The notes below the pieces were generated by a model, which saw only the letters and a program-made list of their open reading frames with translations, was not told where the DNA came from and did no database searches. DNA of 64,000 bases from assembly GCF_010728155.1 (NCBI RefSeq), contig NZ_AP022605.1, positions 1,178,001 through 1,242,000 of the forward strand. The letters run 5' to 3'. The position numbers and the translations under genes were made by a program. This DNA comes from Mycolicibacterium doricum. GTDB lineage: Bacteria; Actinomycetota; Actinomycetes; Mycobacteriales; Mycobacteriaceae. Each line of letters begins with the position of its first letter. Position 1 is the first letter of the stretch. This document shows positions 46,526 through 57,955 of this stretch, piece by piece.

Positions 46526-47707
46526 TCAGTACTTGTGCTGTGGCCCTTGCTCTTTCTTGTACAGCGCTTTGAGCAACCGGTCCCGGAAGAACGCGTTGTC
46601 GATCAACTTGATGCCGTTGTTGGCAACGGCGGGGATGCCGGCCAGCTTGTGGAAGTAGCGGCCCCGCTTGTATTCCCGGCCCCACGCCGTTTCCATCCGC
46701 TGCGCGTAGTTCGTGAAGTCGTCGGGACCACCGTTGGTCAGCGCGGCGATCGCGCACTCACCGGCGGCCAGCCCAGACTCCAGCGCCTTGGAGATCCCGG
46801 CGCCCGACGCCGGCTTGCCGGCGCCCAACGAATCGCCGGTGAACAGCACGCCCGGACGCCACGGCGGCCACGCGGTGAAGCCCATAGGTAACCGCCAGGC
46901 CCGCACGCTCTTGTTCTTCTTCAGTTCCTCGATCGGGGGAAGATCCCATTCGCGAGGAAGTGATCGCAGGAACTCGCCGAGGAATTGCGTGGCGTTGATC
47001 GACTGCCAGTTTTTGTAGCTGTTGACGTAGCCGAGGCCGATGTTGAAGATCCCGTCACCCATCGGGAAAACCCAGCCGTACCCGGGTAGCTGATCGCCCT
47101 GGAACGCCAACTTCAGGTAGATGTCGAGGCTGTCGGAGTCGGGACGGTTGGCGTGCATCTCCGAACGGATCGCGATCGCCGAGTAACCGTTGTACTGCGA
47201 ATCGATCTTCAGGGCCCGCTTGATGGGGGAGTACGCGCCGTCGGCCGCGATCACCGCGTCGCCGTAGATCTTCTCGCCGCCCTTCAGCGTTACGCCGATC
47301 ACCCGGCCGTTGGCGTCCAGTTCGGGGCCGGTGACCTCGGCGCCCTGACGCACCTCCGAGCCCGCGGACTCGGCATGCTTGAGCAGCACGGTGTCCAGAT
47401 GCTCGCGACTCACGGTGTGCCCGTGGTCGGGCATGCCCGGACGCTTGGGGAACGACAACTCCCACTGGCTGGGGCTGAAGACCGTCACACGGTCGACGCG
47501 GTGGAACGTGGCGACCTCGTCGGCCAGGCCCATCTTCTGCAGGTAGCTCACCGCCCGCGCGGTCAGGCCGTCACCGCACGGCTTGGCGCGCGGGAACACG
47601 GCTTTGTCCAGCACGACGACCTTCGCGCCGGTCTGTGCGGCCTGCCATGCCGCGGCCGAGCCGGAAGGGCCGCCACCTGCGATGACCAGGTCGTATCGCT
47701 GAGTCAT
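46526..47707 (-). CDS. Geranylgeranyl reductase family FAD-dependent oxidoreductase
   Basis: A 393-aa flavoprotein of the geranylgeranyl reductase/MenJ type. It has FAD-binding GGGPSGSAAAWQAA (10-23), the family motif KPCGDGLTARAV (about 43-54), YGWVFPMGDGIFNIGLG, and GDSLGAGKPASGAGISKALES. Members saturate isoprenoid chains such as that of menaquinone. ATG 47707 is chosen by family length; the frame is open to 47884. It is divergent from a TetR gene, with a 12-bp palindrome at 47730-47741 close to its start. The exact lipid substrate is not known. Confidence 0.88.
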   Translation of the reverse strand: MTQRYDLVIAGGGPSGSAAAWQAAQTGAKVVVLDKAVFPRAKPCGDGLTARAVSYLQKMGLADEVATFHRVDRVTVFSPSQWELSFPKRPGMPDHGHTVSREHLDTVLLKHAESAGSEVRQGAEVTGPELDANGRVIGVTLKGGEKIYGDAVIAADGAYSPIKRALKIDSQYNGYSAIAIRSEMHANRPDSDSLDIYLKLAFQGDQLPGYGWVFPMGDGIFNIGLGYVNSYKNWQSINATQFLGEFLRSLPREWDLPPIEELKKNKSVRAWRLPMGFTAWPPWRPGVLFTGDSLGAGKPASGAGISKALESGLAAGECAIAALTNGGPDDFTNYAQRMETAWGREYKRGRYFHKLAGIPAVANNGIKLIDNAFFRDRLLKALYKKEQGPQHKY

Positions 47708-47729
47708 GAATCTCGTCTCGTCTGTCGGG

Positions 47730-47741
47730 CTGTCGCGACAG
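47730..47741. promoter_or_regulatory. 12-bp palindrome, probable TetR operator
   Basis: CTGTCGCGACAG is a perfect palindrome 22 bp upstream of the geranylgeranyl reductase start and within the divergent region to the TetR gene (47863). A second half site, TGTCGGG, lies at 47723. Binding by that TetR protein is inferred from position. Confidence 0.55.
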
Positions 47742-47862
47742 ATAGTACCCAAGGTGCGTGCAGGCGGCTGCGCGGGCGAGTCGGGTCCCTTGCCCGCTCC
47801 CAACGTCGCGCCGGCCCGGGTTCTGAGCAGGTCAGCGGCACCGAAGCGAGTACAGTGAGCGG

Positions 47863-48603
47863 GTGCGGCGAGGGTCGAGAGCACGCACCGGTGACAAACC
47901 GGGCGGCAAAGTGGACGCGCGCAGCGAACGCTGGCGCGAGCATCGCAAGAAGGTGCGCTCGGAAATCGTCGACGCCGCGTTCAGGGCCATCGACCGGCAG
48001 GGCCCCGAGGTCAGCCTGCGTGAGGTAGCCGAAGAGGCCGGCACCGCCAAACCCAAGATCTACCGCCACTTCACCGACAAGTCCGACCTCTTCCATGCCA
48101 TCGGTGAGCGGCTTCGGGACGTGTTGTGGGCAGCCATCTTCCCGTCGATCGACCTGTCCGTGGATTCGGGCCGCGAGGTCATCCGACGCGCCGTCGAACA
48201 ATACGTGAGGCTGGTCGACGAGCATCCCAACGTCATCCGCTTCCTCATCCAGGGCCGCTTCGCCGAGCAGAGCGAGCCGACCATGCGGGCGCTCAACGAG
48301 AGCCGCGAGATCACGCTGGCGATGGCCGAACTGTTCGACAATGAGCTGCGGGATATCGAGCTGGACGCCGCCGCGCTCGAACTCGCCGCCTACGCCGCGT
48401 TCGGGTCGATCGCCTCGGCCACCGACTGGTGGCTGGGCGCCGCACAGGACAGTCCCCGGCGGATGCCGTCGGAGGAGTTCGTCGCCCACCTCACGACCAT
48501 CATGATCGGGTCGATCAACGGCACCTGTGAGCTGCTCGGCATCGCCATCGACCCCGACCTTCCACTGCATGAGGGCGTCCGCCGCCGCAAGCGCGCCGCC
48601 TGA
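47863..48603 (+). CDS. TetR family regulator
   Basis: A 246-aa regulator with a helix-turn-helix at about residues 30-75 (VSLREVAEEAGTAKPKIYRHFTDKSDLFHAI) and a helical ligand domain. Position corresponds to Rv3050c between nrdE and nrdF2. It is divergent from the geranylgeranyl reductase-type gene and may control it through the palindrome at 47730. Confidence 0.88.
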   Translation: MRRGSRARTGDKPGGKVDARSERWREHRKKVRSEIVDAAFRAIDRQGPEVSLREVAEEAGTAKPKIYRHFTDKSDLFHAIGERLRDVLWAAIFPSIDLSVDSGREVIRRAVEQYVRLVDEHPNVIRFLIQGRFAEQSEPTMRALNESREITLAMAELFDNELRDIELDAAALELAAYAAFGSIASATDWWLGAAQDSPRRMPSEEFVAHLTTIMIGSINGTCELLGIAIDPDLPLHEGVRRRKRAA

Positions 48604-48620
48604 GCGCGCGACACGCCGCA

Positions 48621-48668
48621 AACCCAATATGTGGGTTGGCCCGTCGTGTCAGCCACTACGAGTAGTGT
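48621..48668. promoter_or_regulatory. Paired NrdR-like boxes upstream of nrdF2
   Basis: Box 1, AACCCAATATGTGGGTT at 48621-48637, has AACCCA/TGGGTT arms. Box 2, CCACTACGAGTAGTGT at 48653-48668, has CACTA/TAGTG arms and differs from the nrdH box 2 only in the centre. Centres are about 31.5 bp apart, matching the nrdHIE promoter. Confidence 0.8.
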
Positions 48669-48715
48669 CGGCATTAGCCGTGCGGTCTGCGGCGAACTGG
48701 CGAAAGACGTGGTGA

Positions 48716-49702
<987 letters not shown>

Positions 49703-49813
49703 TCCTCCCGACGAACTCGCCGCCATTCGGCGCAGCGACACGGTGCGAGCCAGCTGTCGTCCCACGCCGGGTTGGTCACGACGCTTTTCTGACGAAAACA
49801 TGACCGGTGGTAA

Positions 49814-50950
<1,137 letters not shown>

Positions 50951-50962
50951 GTCGCAGACAGG

Positions 50963-50999
50963 AAAACGGCCGGAGTGTGGAACGCACTCCGGCCGTTTT
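50963..50999. terminator. Bidirectional intrinsic terminator
   Basis: A perfect 15-bp stem (AAAACGGCCGGAGTG at 50963-50977 with CACTCCGGCCGTTTT at 50985-50999) and a 7-base loop, with T-tracts on both strands. It lies between the convergent antigen 85 and adhC genes and ends both. Confidence 0.95.
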
Positions 51000-51007
51000 G
51001 TCGCCGG

Positions 51008-52057
51008 TCAGCTCCGCAGCGAGGCGGTGTCGATCACGAAGCGGTAGCGCACGTCGCTGGCGAGCACGCGCTCGTAGGCCTCGTTGATGTAATCGGGTTC
51101 GATGACCTCGATCTCGGGGCGTACGTCGTGCTCGGCGCAGAAGTCGAGCATCTCCTGCGTCTCGGCGATGCCACCGATCATGGAGCCGGCGACGCTGCGC
51201 CGCATGGCAGCGAGCGGGAAGAAGGGCACCTCCAGCGGATGTTCCGGGGCACCGAGTTCGACCAGCGTGCCGTCGCGCTTGAGCAGGCCCAGGTAGGCGC
51301 CCAGCTCGAGGTTCGCCGAGACGGTGTTGAGGATCAGATCGAACTGACCCGCCAGCTTGGCGAAGGTGTCGGGATCGCTGGTGGCGTAGTATTCGTCAGC
51401 CCCGAGGCGTAGCCCGTCCTCCATCTTCTTCAGCGACTGGCTGAGCACGGTGACCTCCGCGCCCATGGCCTTGGCCAGCTTGACGCCCATGTGGCCCAGA
51501 CCGCCCAGGCCGATGACCGCGACCTTCTTGCCCGGGCCGGCGTCCCAGTTCCGCAGCGGCGAGAACAGGGTGATTCCGGCGCACAGCAGCGGCGCGGCAG
51601 CGTCGAGCGGGATGCTGTCGGGGATGCGCAGGACGTAGTTCTCGTCGACGACGATCGCCCCGCTGTACCCGCCCTGAGTGGGCTCGCCGTCGCGGCCCAC
51701 CGCGTTGTAGGTCCCCACCATGCCGGTGTTGGTGCAGTACTGCTCGAGCCCGGCCCGGCAGCTGTCACAATCGCGGCAGGAGTCGACGAAACAGCCGACG
51801 CCGACATGGTCGCCGACCTGGTATTTGGTCACCTCGGAGCCGACCTCGGTCACGATGCCCGCGATCTCATGGCCCGGCACGACCGGGTAGTTGGGCTGAC
51901 CCCACTCCGCCTTGACGGTGTGGATGTCGGAGTGGCAGATGCCCGCGAAATGAATATCGAACGCCACGTCGTGGGGGCCGACGTCGCGACGGGTGATGGT
52001 GGTCTTGGTCAGGGGTTCGGTCGCCGACGTGGCGGCGTATGCGGAAACAGTCGTCAT
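51008..52057 (-). CDS. adhC: Zinc-dependent NAD(P) alcohol dehydrogenase (AdhC-like, CAD family)
   Basis: A 349-aa medium-chain dehydrogenase. Catalytic zinc ligands are in [11 protein letters not shown] and GHEIAGIV; the structural zinc cysteines are in [17 protein letters not shown]; the cofactor loop is [16 protein letters not shown] 52057 is chosen, with GAAGAGGA upstream; the frame is open to 52072. It matches Rv3045 (adhC) in type and in position near nrdF2. Confidence 0.93.
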   Translation of the reverse strand: MTTVSAYAATSATEPLTKTTITRRDVGPHDVAFDIHFAGICHSDIHTVKAEWGQPNYPVVPGHEIAGIVTEVGSEVTKYQVGDHVGVGCFVDSCRDCDSCRAGLEQYCTNTGMVGTYNAVGRDGEPTQGGYSGAIVVDENYVLRIPDSIPLDAAAPLLCAGITLFSPLRNWDAGPGKKVAVIGLGGLGHMGVKLAKAMGAEVTVLSQSLKKMEDGLRLGADEYYATSDPDTFAKLAGQFDLILNTVSANLELGAYLGLLKRDGTLVELGAPEHPLEVPFFPLAAMRRSVAGSMIGGIAETQEMLDFCAEHDVRPEIEVIEPDYINEAYERVLASDVRYRFVIDTASLRS

Positions 52058-52191
52058 GCTCATCCTCTTCATCGTCTTTTACGACAGCCGGCGCCAAGGC
52101 CGGGTCACATCAGGGAGTTCGCCGCGACGATGCGGCACCCAAACGGGTGTAACCGGGACCCTATGCCCACTAATCCCGATCTGCGAACATG

Positions 52192-52476
52192 TCAGCCATC
52201 TGACAGTGCGGGCGCCCGGAAGGCGCCGTTGAACGACACCCGCTCGTAACGCACCGCGCCGGCCTGCTGATACGGGTCGGCCACGATGATGCGGTCGGCA
52301 TCCTCGGCGCTCATGTCGCCGGTGACCAGCACCGCGCCGGCTTGCGACTCCACCCGCCCCGCCAGCAGGATCCTGCCCTGGGCGACCTGCTCACCCAGCC
52401 ATTCCAGGTGCGCGGGACGGATCTGGTCGATCACGTCCGGGGGATGCAGATACGTCGTGGTCAGCACGTGGAACAC
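52192..52476 (-). CDS. YciI-like protein
   Basis: A 94-aa ferredoxin-fold YCII-family protein: VFHVLTTTYLHPPDVIDQIR, HLEWLGEQVAQGRILLAG and EDADRIIVADPYQQAGAV, with the conserved His/Asp pattern. GTG 52476 is preferred because family members begin at this strand; the frame is open to 52551. Function unknown. Confidence 0.8.
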   Translation of the reverse strand: MFHVLTTTYLHPPDVIDQIRPAHLEWLGEQVAQGRILLAGRVESQAGAVLVTGDMSAEDADRIIVADPYQQAGAVRYERVSFNGAFRAPALSDG

Positions 52477-52632
52477 CGCCCGAACACTAACCGACGACAC
52501 TGGGTGGGCAACGCCCGACGCGTTGCTGCGAAATCCAGGTTCTGCAGGCAACGGCCGAGAGGCCGGCTACCGAATGTGGATCTCGCGAGGTGCGGACGCC
52601 CTGGACGCCCTGGACGCAACCGGCCCGGATAC

Positions 52633-52646
52633 CTGTCACATGACAG
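52633..52646. promoter_or_regulatory. Operator copy A of the guanidine-type cluster
   Basis: CTGTCACATGACAG, with CTGTCA/TGACAG arms around two bases, 140 bp before the first DUF1989 gene. Confidence 0.7.
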
Positions 52647-52727
52647 ACACACGCGCAGCCTGTTCTTAACCGACGCCCGGCGATCAGTTACACCTCGGCA
52701 ACCACCGGTGCCTCGTCGACGCGAAAA

Positions 52728-52741
52728 CTGTCACTTGACAG
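52728..52741. promoter_or_regulatory. Operator copy B of the guanidine-type cluster
   Basis: CTGTCACTTGACAG with the same arms, 44 bp before the start at 52786. It is preceded by GAAAA, as is copy D at 60515. Confidence 0.75.
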
Positions 52742-52785
52742 AAATGCCGCCGTCTGGCGCGGCGCCGCACGCTTCGGGAGTACCT

Positions 52786-53664
52786 GTGACCAGCGATCTT
52801 CGTACCACCGAAGGCACGGCCTCGGCGACCGCCACCACGGCCGGCGCCCGCGCCCATGCCCGGGCCCAGCACGGGCATACCGCCGAGCACATGCGCCACA
52901 TCCCGGCCTCGACCGGACCCACGATCGCCGACGGCGTCGCCGCCGAGCAGCTGGTGTGGTCGGAGACCGTCGCCGCCGGCGGCTACACCACCGCCGTCTT
53001 CGCCCGTGGCACCCGCATCCGGCTGACCGACCCCGACGGCGAGGCGTGCGCGCATGTGTTGTTGCACCGCGCCGACGCGCCCTATGAGCGGCTCAACATC
53101 GCCGACACCGTGAAGGTGCCGTGGCAGGCCTATCTCGGCGCGGGCCATCCGCTGCTGAGCGCATTCGGCCGCGTGCTGGCCACGGTGGTCGCCGATACGT
53201 CCGGTGCCCACGACGCACTGACCGGCACCACCACCCGGGCCGGCAACGAGACCAGGTACGGGGCCGGCGCCCCGGAGTCGGCCACCCCCGCCGGGCGCGA
53301 GCTGCTTCTGCTGGGCGCGCTCAAGCACGGCCTGGATCAGCGCGACCTGCCGCCATCGCTGTCGTTCTTCAAGGGGGTGCACGCGGACGCCGGCGGTGCC
53401 CTGCGGTGGCTCGGCTCGTCGGGTGCGGGCACGACCGTCGACCTCCTGCTGCACGTCGATGCCGTCCTGCTGCTCGCCAACACCGCGCACCCGCTCGACC
53501 CGCGCCCGGAGTTCACCTGCTCGCCGGTGCGGCTGCATGCCTGGCCGGCGCCCGGTGACCTGGACCTGCTGGCCGCCGGGAAGCTCGTCGGCGAACTGGG
53601 CCCCGAACATCTGCAGGCCATCGCGAACACCGACGCCGACCTGGTCGCCCGAGGAGTGCTGTGA
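52786..53664 (+). CDS. DUF1989 protein, urea carboxylase-associated protein 1 / carboxyguanidine deiminase subunit
   Basis: A 292-aa DUF1989 protein: ETVAAGGYTTAVFARGTRIRLTDPDGEACAHVLLHRADAP, read in parts, with LNIADTVKVPWQAYLGAGHPLLS and PPSLSFFKGVHAD. In current understanding the two DUF1989 subunits beside urea carboxylase hydrolyse carboxyguanidine to allophanate. GTG 52786 is chosen because GGGAG lies 5 bases upstream and downstream of the operator; an ATG at 52744 sits on the operator. The stop overlaps the next gene. Confidence 0.85.
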   Translation: MTSDLRTTEGTASATATTAGARAHARAQHGHTAEHMRHIPASTGPTIADGVAAEQLVWSETVAAGGYTTAVFARGTRIRLTDPDGEACAHVLLHRADAPYERLNIADTVKVPWQAYLGAGHPLLSAFGRVLATVVADTSGAHDALTGTTTRAGNETRYGAGAPESATPAGRELLLLGALKHGLDQRDLPPSLSFFKGVHADAGGALRWLGSSGAGTTVDLLLHVDAVLLLANTAHPLDPRPEFTCSPVRLHAWPAPGDLDLLAAGKLVGELGPEHLQAIANTDADLVARGVL

Positions 53665-54308
53665 CCACCACCACCGACCGTTTTGTGCCCGCGCTCGTCC
53701 CCGGCGAGGTGATTCTCGACCAGGTCGTGGCCGCCAGGGCGCCGTGGTCGGCCGTCGTCGCGGCCGGTGACGTGCTGACGATCGTCGACATCGCGGGCAA
53801 CCAGGCCGTCGACTGCCTGCTGTACTCCGCCGCCGACACCCGGGTACGCTACTCCGCGCCGGAAACGATTGCGCGACAAGGGCGTATCGCACTGACCTCC
53901 GGCTCGGTGCTGCGCGCCGACACCGGAGCCGCGCTGATGACGGTGCTCGCGGACGAGGTCGGCGTACACGACACCCTCGGCGGCGCCTGCTCGAAGGAGT
54001 CCAACACGCTGCGCTACGGCCAGCACACCCGCTTCCAGCACGGCTGCCTGGAGAACTTCCTCATCGAAGGGGCCCGCTACGGCCTCGGTGCCCGCGATCT
54101 CGCCAGCAACATCAACTGGTTCATGAACGTGCCCGTCGACCCCGACGGCGCCCTGGGGATCGTCGACGGACTGTCCGGCCGGGGCAAGCGGCTCGCGCTG
54201 CGCGCCGACGTCGACACGCTGGTGCTCATCTCGAACTGCCCGCAGATCAACAACCCCTGCAACGCGTTCGACCCCACGCCGGTCCGGATGATCGTCACCC
54301 GACCATGA
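53661..54308 (+). CDS. DUF1989 protein, urea carboxylase-associated protein 2 / carboxyguanidine deiminase subunit
   Basis: A 215-aa DUF1989 protein: VVAAGDVLTIVDIAGNQAVD, LLYSAADTRVRYSAPETIAR, then GGACSKESNTLRYG and FQHGCLENFLIE, with conserved Cys/His that fit metal binding. It overlaps both neighbours by 4 bp, so all four genes are translationally coupled. It is the partner of the upstream subunit. Confidence 0.88.
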   Translation: MTTTTDRFVPALVPGEVILDQVVAARAPWSAVVAAGDVLTIVDIAGNQAVDCLLYSAADTRVRYSAPETIARQGRIALTSGSVLRADTGAALMTVLADEVGVHDTLGGACSKESNTLRYGQHTRFQHGCLENFLIEGARYGLGARDLASNINWFMNVPVDPDGALGIVDGLSGRGKRLALRADVDTLVLISNCPQINNPCNAFDPTPVRMIVTRP

Positions 54309-57300
54309 CGGCCGGCGACACGGTGCTGGTCGCCAATCGCGGCGAGATCGCCGTGCGGCTGCTGCGTGCCGGGCGGGAACTCGGCCTGCGCACCGTCGCA
54401 GTTTTCTCCGACGCCGACCGCGGCGCGCCGCACGTCCGGCTCGCCGACGACGCGGTGCGACTCGGCCCGGCGTCGCCTACCGAAAGTTATTTGCGCGCCG
54501 ACGCGATCCTGGCCGCGGCACAGGCCACCGGCGCGGGCCTGATCCACCCGGGTTACGGATTCCTCTCCGAGGACGCCGATTTCGCCGAGGCGGTGCAGCG
54601 CGAAGGTTTGGTGTTCGTCGGCCCGACCCCCGAACAGCTGCGCGCGTTCGGCACCAAGCACACCGCGCGCGCCGCCGCGAAAGCCGCCGGGGTGCCACTC
54701 TTCGCCGGATCGGAACTGCTCGCTGACGCCACCGCGGCGCTCGAGGCGGCCGAGCAGATCGGCTACCCGGTCATGCTCAAACCCACCGGCGGCGGCGGCG
54801 GGATCGGCATGCAGGTGTGCCGGGGCGCGTCCGAACTTCTCGCGGCGTTCGGCCGGGTGGTGCGGCTGGCCGAGCGCAGCTTCGGCGCCGCCGGGGTGTT
54901 CGTCGAGCGCTTCGTCAACGGCGCGCGCCACGTCGAGGTGCAGATCTTCGGTGACGGCGCCGGGCGCGTCGTCTCCCTCGGCGACCGGGACTGCTCGCTG
55001 CAGCGCCGCAACCAGAAGGTGATCGAGGAGGCTCCGGCGCCCGAACTGCCCGACGGGGTGCGGACGCAGTTGCATGAGTCGTCGCGGGCACTGGCCGCGT
55101 CGGTGTCCTACCGGTCGGCCGGAACCGTCGAATTTGTCTACGACCCCGCCCGCGGGGAGGCGTCGTTCCTGGAGGTCAACGCGCGCCTGCAGGTCGAGCA
55201 CCCGGTCACCGAGGCCGTCACGGGCGTCGATCTCGCCGCCTGGATGTTCCGCCTGGCCCGCGGCGAAAGTGGCTTTCTGGAAGGCTATCTCGAGCCCGGC
55301 GCCGCGTCGGGGCAGGTGCCGGTCAGCGGGCACGCCGTCGAGGCGCGCGTGTACGCCGAGGACCCGTTCCGCGACTACCGGCCGAGCACCGGGACCATCA
55401 CCGCGGTGTCTCTGCCCGGCGACGCCCGCGTGGACACGTGGATCGAGGACGGTACCGAGGTGTCGGCGTTTTACGACCCGCTGCTGGCCAAGGTGATCAC
55501 CGCGGGCGCCGACCGCGACGAGGCGTTCGACCGGCTCGGGCGCGCGCTGGAAACCACGGTGCTGCACGGCATCGAGACCAACCTCGGCACACTGTGCGCG
55601 GCGGTCGACCACGACGACGTCCGCGCCGCGCGCCACAGCACGGTCACGCTGGCGACCATCCCGGATCCCCGGCCCCGCATCACCGTCGAACGCCCCGGCC
55701 TGCTCACTACGGTGCAGGATCTGCCCGGCCGGGTCGGGCTGTGGCACGTGGGTGTCCCGCCGAGCGGACCGATGGACGACCTGTCGTTCCGGCTCGGCAA
55801 CCGGGCGCTGGGCAACCCCGACGGCGCCGCAGGACTCGAATGCACCGCATCGGGGCCCGCACTGCGGGTCACCCACGGCACCACCGTCTGTCTCACGGGC
55901 GCAGACTGCCCGGTCACCGTCAACGGCGAGCCCGTCCCGATGTGGGAGCCGGTCGAGGTGCCGGCCGGGGGAGTGATCGACGTCGGCGCGGCCGACACCG
56001 CCGGCCTGCGCACCTACGTGCTGTTCGCCGGCGGACTGGACGTACCGCAATACCTCAGCAGCGCTTCGACTTTCACGCTCGGCCGGTTCGGCGGCCACGG
56101 CGGCCGTCAGCTCGTCACCGGCGACGTGATACGCACCGCGCCCGCCCCCGAGGACGCCGACATGCGTCCTGTTCCGCGCGAGCATCGCCCGGTGCTGCCC
56201 GCGGAGTGGCAACTGACGGTCACCGAGGGGCCACACGCCGCCCCGGAGTTCTTCACCCGCGACGACATCCAGGTGCTGTTCGACACCGCGTACCGGGTGC
56301 ACTTCAACTCGGCCCGCACCGGGGTGCGGCTGGTCGGTCCGAAGCCGCACTGGGCGCGACCCGACGGCGGCGACGCCGGCCTGCACCCGTCCAACATCCA
56401 CGACACCCCATATTCGGTGGGGGCACTGGACTTCACCGGCGACACCCCGATCCTGCTCGGACCCGACGGCCCGAGCCTGGGCGGGTTCGTGTGCCCGGTG
56501 ACCGTGATCGCCGCCGACCGCTGGAAACTCGGCCAGTTGCGGCCCGGCGACACGGTGCGCTTCGTGCCGGTGCGCACCTCCGACGCGCCCGCGCCCGCCG
56601 ACCATGTGGCGGTGCGCCGCGCGGCGTCCCCGTTCCTCGTGCGCAGTGGCGGTGACCGTGACGACGGCGTGCTCGCCCGTCGCGAGGGCAACGGCGCACC
56701 GGCGGTGACGTACCGCCGCAGCGGCGACGACAACGTGCTCGTCGAATACGGCGACATGGTGCTCGCTCTCGCGTTGCGAGCACGGGTGCACGCGCTGCAC
56801 ACCCGGCTCGAGGAGGTGCGGTGCGGCACCATGCCGGGGATCGTCGACCTCACCCCCGGGATCCGATCGCTGCAGGTACACGTCGATCCGCAGCACCTGC
56901 CCGTCCACCGGCTGCTGGGTGTGCTCAACGAGCTGGAGGACGACCTGCCGGCGACCTCGGAGCTGCTGGTGCCGAGCCGGGCGGTGCGCCTGCCGCTGAG
57001 TTGGGACGATCCGGCCACCCGCGAGGCGATCGCCCGGTACATGTCCGGCGTGCGTGACGACGCACCGTGGTGCCCGTCGAACATCGAGTTCATCCGCCGG
57101 GTCAACGGCTTGGACTCCGAAGCCGCCGTGATGGACGTCGTGTTCTCCGCGGAGTACCTCACGCTGGGGCTGGGCGACGTGTATCTCGGTGCGCCGGTGG
57201 CCACTCCGCTCGACCCCCGCCACCGGCTGGTGACGACCAAGTACAACCCGGCGCGAACCTGGACCGCCGAGAACTCGGTCGGCATCGGCGGTGCCTACCT

Positions 57301-57955
57301 CTGCATCTACGGGATGGAAGGTCCCGGCGGATATCAGTTCGTCGGCCGCACCACCCAGGTATGGAGCACCTACCGGCACAGCGGCGCATTCGCGCCGGGC
57401 AGTCCCTGGCTGCTGCGGTTCTTCGACCGCATCTCCTGGTATCCGGTCTCCCCGGAGGAACTCCTCGAGATGCGCGCCGACCTGGCCGCCGGCCGCGGAG
57501 ACGTCGACATCACCGAAGGCACCTTCTCGCTCGCCGACCATGAATGCTTCCTCGCCGACAACGCGGACTCGATCGCCGCGTTCCGCGCCCGGCAGAACGC
57601 CGCCTTCTCCGCCGAACGGGCGGCGTGGGCTGCCGCGGGCGAGTTCGACCGTGCGCAGCGCGCCGAATCACGCAGCGCGGCAACCACGACCGATCTCGTG
57701 CTCGACCCCGGCGCGCAACGCGTCGACGCACCGTTCTCGTCGAACGTCTGGAAGGTCGACGTCGAGGTGGGCGAGCGGGTCGCGGCGGGTCAACCCCTGC
57801 TGGCGCTGGAGGCGATGAAAATGGAGACGGTGCTCACCGCGCCGGCCGACGGAATCGTCACCCAAGTGCTCGTCGAAGCCGGCAACCAGGTCGATCCCGG
57901 CACCCCGCTGGTGGTCGTGGGCGCTGAGGACGACGTGACGGACATCCCGGCATGA
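54305..57955 (+). CDS. Biotin-dependent urea/guanidine carboxylase
   Basis: A 1216-aa multidomain enzyme. It has biotin carboxylase (1-450; KPTGGGGGIGMQV ATP-grasp loop, FVERFVNGARHVEVQIFGDG, EVNARLQVEHPVTE), the carboxyltransferase made of a KipA/AHS2-like domain (about 465-760; DLPGRVGLWHVGVPPSGPMD) and a KipI/AHS1-like domain (about 785-980), and a C-terminal biotinyl domain with the biotinylated Lys in LEAMKME (about 1172). It carboxylates urea or, when found with the DUF1989 pair as here, preferentially guanidine. ATGA overlaps at both ends place it in one operon. Confidence 0.93.
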   Translation: MTAGDTVLVANRGEIAVRLLRAGRELGLRTVAVFSDADRGAPHVRLADDAVRLGPASPTESYLRADAILAAAQATGAGLIHPGYGFLSEDADFAEAVQREGLVFVGPTPEQLRAFGTKHTARAAAKAAGVPLFAGSELLADATAALEAAEQIGYPVMLKPTGGGGGIGMQVCRGASELLAAFGRVVRLAERSFGAAGVFVERFVNGARHVEVQIFGDGAGRVVSLGDRDCSLQRRNQKVIEEAPAPELPDGVRTQLHESSRALAASVSYRSAGTVEFVYDPARGEASFLEVNARLQVEHPVTEAVTGVDLAAWMFRLARGESGFLEGYLEPGAASGQVPVSGHAVEARVYAEDPFRDYRPSTGTITAVSLPGDARVDTWIEDGTEVSAFYDPLLAKVITAGADRDEAFDRLGRALETTVLHGIETNLGTLCAAVDHDDVRAARHSTVTLATIPDPRPRITVERPGLLTTVQDLPGRVGLWHVGVPPSGPMDDLSFRLGNRALGNPDGAAGLECTASGPALRVTHGTTVCLTGADCPVTVNGEPVPMWEPVEVPAGGVIDVGAADTAGLRTYVLFAGGLDVPQYLSSASTFTLGRFGGHGGRQLVTGDVIRTAPAPEDADMRPVPREHRPVLPAEWQLTVTEGPHAAPEFFTRDDIQVLFDTAYRVHFNSARTGVRLVGPKPHWARPDGGDAGLHPSNIHDTPYSVGALDFTGDTPILLGPDGPSLGGFVCPVTVIAADRWKLGQLRPGDTVRFVPVRTSDAPAPADHVAVRRAASPFLVRSGGDRDDGVLARREGNGAPAVTYRRSGDDNVLVEYGDMVLALALRARVHALHTRLEEVRCGTMPGIVDLTPGIRSLQVHVDPQHLPVHRLLGVLNELEDDLPATSELLVPSRAVRLPLSWDDPATREAIARYMSGVRDDAPWCPSNIEFIRRVNGLDSEAAVMDVVFSAEYLTLGLGDVYLGAPVATPLDPRHRLVTTKYNPARTWTAENSVGIGGAYLCIYGMEGPGGYQFVGRTTQVWSTYRHSGAFAPGSPWLLRFFDRISWYPVSPEELLEMRADLAAGRGDVDITEGTFSLADHECFLADNADSIAAFRARQNAAFSAERAAWAAAGEFDRAQRAESRSAATTTDLVLDPGAQRVDAPFSSNVWKVDVEVGERVAAGQPLLALEAMKMETVLTAPADGIVTQVLVEAGNQVDPGTPLVVVGAEDDVTDIPA

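Noticed and set aside
52190..52205. TGTCAG-CCAT-CTGACA dyad as a fifth guanidine-cluster operator
   Set aside because: The arms are in a different register from the other four copies and it lies at the 3' end of the YciI gene, away from any promoter of the cluster.
52480..52785. Guanidine riboswitch upstream of the DUF1989 genes
   Set aside because: No conserved ykkC-type motifs or matching stems were seen; two protein operators occupy the region instead. Only inspection by eye was possible.
54077..57541. Very long open frame (over 1100 codons) on the minus strand opposite the carboxylase gene
   Set aside because: It is the antisense shadow of a GC-rich gene with strong codon bias; its protein has no recognisable fold and is full of His/Arg/Gly runs.
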